Source: Thermoanaerobaculia bacterium
GTDB lineage: Bacteria > Acidobacteriota > Thermoanaerobaculia > Gp7-AA8
Length of the DNA stretch: 64,000 bases
NCBI GenBank assembly: GCA_017883205.1
Contig: JADGNZ010000002.1
Span: 62,001-126,000 of the forward strand
Direction: 5' to 3'
Shown here: positions 63,095-64,000 of the stretch, piece by piece
Layout: each line of letters opens with the position of its first letter
Position numbering within the stretch: position 1 is the first letter of the stretch
The notes under the pieces: generated by a model
What the model saw: the letters and a program-made list of their open reading frames with translations, nothing else
Told to the model about the DNA's origin: nothing
Database searches by the model: none
Made by a program: the position numbers and the translations under genes

Positions 63095-63367
63095 TTAGTT
63101 GGCGATGAGCGGCGCGACATCCTCAGGCTTGACTGGCGGAAGGCCTAACTCGCGCAACACCCGGTTGAAGATGGAGACTGAAAACGTATGAGGGGTTGTG
63201 ATCTCCACGCCTACCGGTCTCCCGCCTCGGGCGAAGTCGATCAAGAGACCGCCGTGCGAGCGCTGCGTTCGTACGCTACGTTGACCGGGACAGCGCGGAA
63301 GATAGTAGTAGGCGGCAATCGCTCGCCCTTTTCGATACGTCACTTCGAGGTAGGGAGTGTTGATCAT
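63095..63367 (-). CDS. DUF2283 domain protein
   Basis: 90 aa. YLEVTYRKGRAIAAYYYLP and GGLLIDFARGGRPVGVEITTP follow the DUF2283 pattern (two strands of a small barrel with a G-x-x-V-G-I/V-E-I motif), ending with LRELGLPPVKPEDVAPL. DUF2283 genes often pair with DUF4258-like toxin genes; none is seen here. Confidence 0.75.
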   Translation of the reverse strand: MINTPYLEVTYRKGRAIAAYYYLPRCPGQRSVRTQRSHGGLLIDFARGGRPVGVEITTPHTFSVSIFNRVLRELGLPPVKPEDVAPLIAN

Positions 63368-63427
63368 GTCTGACTAGCACTGGGGCTGCCGTTTGTTGGA
63401 CTCCGTAGGAAGTCTACAATCGATGCG

Positions 63428-63673
63428 ATGACGGATCGAGCGCAAGCCATCCTCCGAGAGGCGATGTCGTTGCCGGCAAAAGAGCGCGCCCGAGTCGCTG
63501 CGGAATTGCTAGCCAGCCTCGACGACGGCACGCCCGAGGACCCGGCCGCGGTTCAGGCTGCGTGGGCGAAGGAAATCGAAAGGCGCGCCCGCCGGGTCCT
63601 GGCTGGTGAATCCTCGGGTCAGCCGTGGGACGACGTGCGCGACCGAGTGGCGCGACGCCTCAAACAGCGGTAA
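63428..63673 (+). CDS. Addiction-module component (antitoxin) family protein, solitary
   Basis: 81 aa. LREAMSLPAKERARVAAELLASLDDGTPEDPAAVQAAWAKEIERRARRVLAGE matches the putative addiction module component family, normally the antitoxin partner of a RelE/ParE-type toxin encoded directly downstream. Here the next gene is an unrelated exported hydrolase-like protein, so the toxin is missing. Confidence 0.85.
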   Translation: MTDRAQAILREAMSLPAKERARVAAELLASLDDGTPEDPAAVQAAWAKEIERRARRVLAGESSGQPWDDVRDRVARRLKQR

Positions 63674-63704
63674 CCCTTCCGAGCGCCGGCGCTACACTTC
63701 GCCA

Positions 63705-64000
63705 ATGCGCCACCTTGCCGCCCTCGCTCTCCTTGTCTTCGCCTTTGCCGTTCATGCGCAAACGCCTGCGCCGGTCGAAGCCGACTTTCTCGTCAAAGAC
63801 TTTCACTTTGCCAGCGGCGAGGTGATGCCCGAGGCGAGGATTCACTATGCGACGATCGGGACGCTGCGGAAGACGGCGCACGGGACGAACGCGGTGCTCG
63901 TGCTGCACGGGACGGGCGGATCGCTGAAGCAGTTTCTCAACGACCACTTCTCCGGAGTGCTTTTCGCGCCGGGTGGCCTGCTCGACGCCAATCGGTACTT
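63705..64000 (+). CDS. Exported alpha/beta-hydrolase (homoserine acetyltransferase-like), 3' end outside the window
   Basis: The first 98 residues are visible. A signal peptide (MRHLAALALLVFAFAVHA) is followed by FLVKDFHFASGEVMPEARIHYATIGTL and NAVLVLHGTGGSLKQFL, the start of the MetX-like alpha/beta-hydrolase family (oxyanion-hole strand LVLHGTGG). The catalytic Ser lies beyond the window. With a signal peptide it is unlikely to be the biosynthetic MetX and more likely an esterase of the same superfamily. Confidence 0.8.
   Translation, partial: MRHLAALALLVFAFAVHAQTPAPVEADFLVKDFHFASGEVMPEARIHYATIGTLRKTAHGTNAVLVLHGTGGSLKQFLNDHFSGVLFAPGGLLDANRY

Overview
This is a high-GC bacterial chromosome segment of about 64 kb. 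It has Gram-negative envelope genes: an RND/MFP/TolC efflux operon, BON, Spy-like and DUF2911 periplasmic proteins, and two large c-di-GMP signalling proteins. Several features together suggest Acidobacteriota, by inference and not proof: Uma2 nucleases, DUF4388 and DUF2911 proteins, an ECF-like sigma factor with a TPR anti-sigma factor, many ATGA start/stop overlaps, and abundant short dispersed hairpin repeats. No rRNA or ribosomal protein gene is present to settle the phylum.

Layout. 1-4560: minus-strand ABC exporter operon under a YtrA-type GntR regulator, with a promoter/operator at its head. 4590-5850: BON protein and a Uma2 nuclease. 5871-12197: tetR-tolC-MFP-RND efflux operon. 12336-18031: antitoxin-like gene, second Uma2, Na+/solute symporter with a secreted NagZ-like GH3 enzyme, and a membrane-anchored DUF1573-like protein. 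18266-22830: 7TMR-DISM/GGDEF/EAL protein, NAD+ synthetase, small lipoprotein. 22871-23156: an AT-rich array of GTCCATGGAC palindromes in 21/42-bp phase. 23212-31565: PilZ protein, a penicillin-binding protein with a SAM hydroxide adenosyltransferase, glycosyltransferase, NAD(P)HX repair enzyme, DUF4388 protein, AbrB-like protein and TsaE. 31677-35855: alcohol dehydrogenase and a CpxAR-like two-component system divergent from a Spy-like protein. 35871-45747: purL, a secreted beta-helix-like protein, a perR-ahpC-ahpD peroxide-defence cluster with a 7-1-7 operator, an antitoxin with a broken VapC, a sigma/anti-sigma pair and purF. 45828-48938: PAS/GGDEF/EAL protein. 49323-50124: about 27 tandem 21-bp units bracketed by inverted and direct terminal motifs. 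50196-55526: secreted proteins. 55533-58622: a three-gene operon (ATP-grasp ligase, PCO/ADO-type thiol dioxygenase, unrecognised 420-aa protein). 58654-63673: accessory island with dinD, a winged-helix protein, an aberrant tRNA-Arg-like gene, a frameshifted IS1-like transposase and small DUF proteins.

The housekeeping genes (nadE, nnr, tsaE, purL, purF) are ordinary. The unusual content is in the repeats. At least four families of short palindromic or hairpin elements lie between genes. Two copies supply the last codons and stop codon of a neighbouring gene, and one appears to sit in frame inside a gene. Two arrays of unrelated sequence share a 21-bp period. Five antitoxin-like genes lack an intact toxin partner. 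The best candidates for something undescribed are the two 21-bp-phased arrays and the ATP-grasp/thiol dioxygenase/unknown operon.
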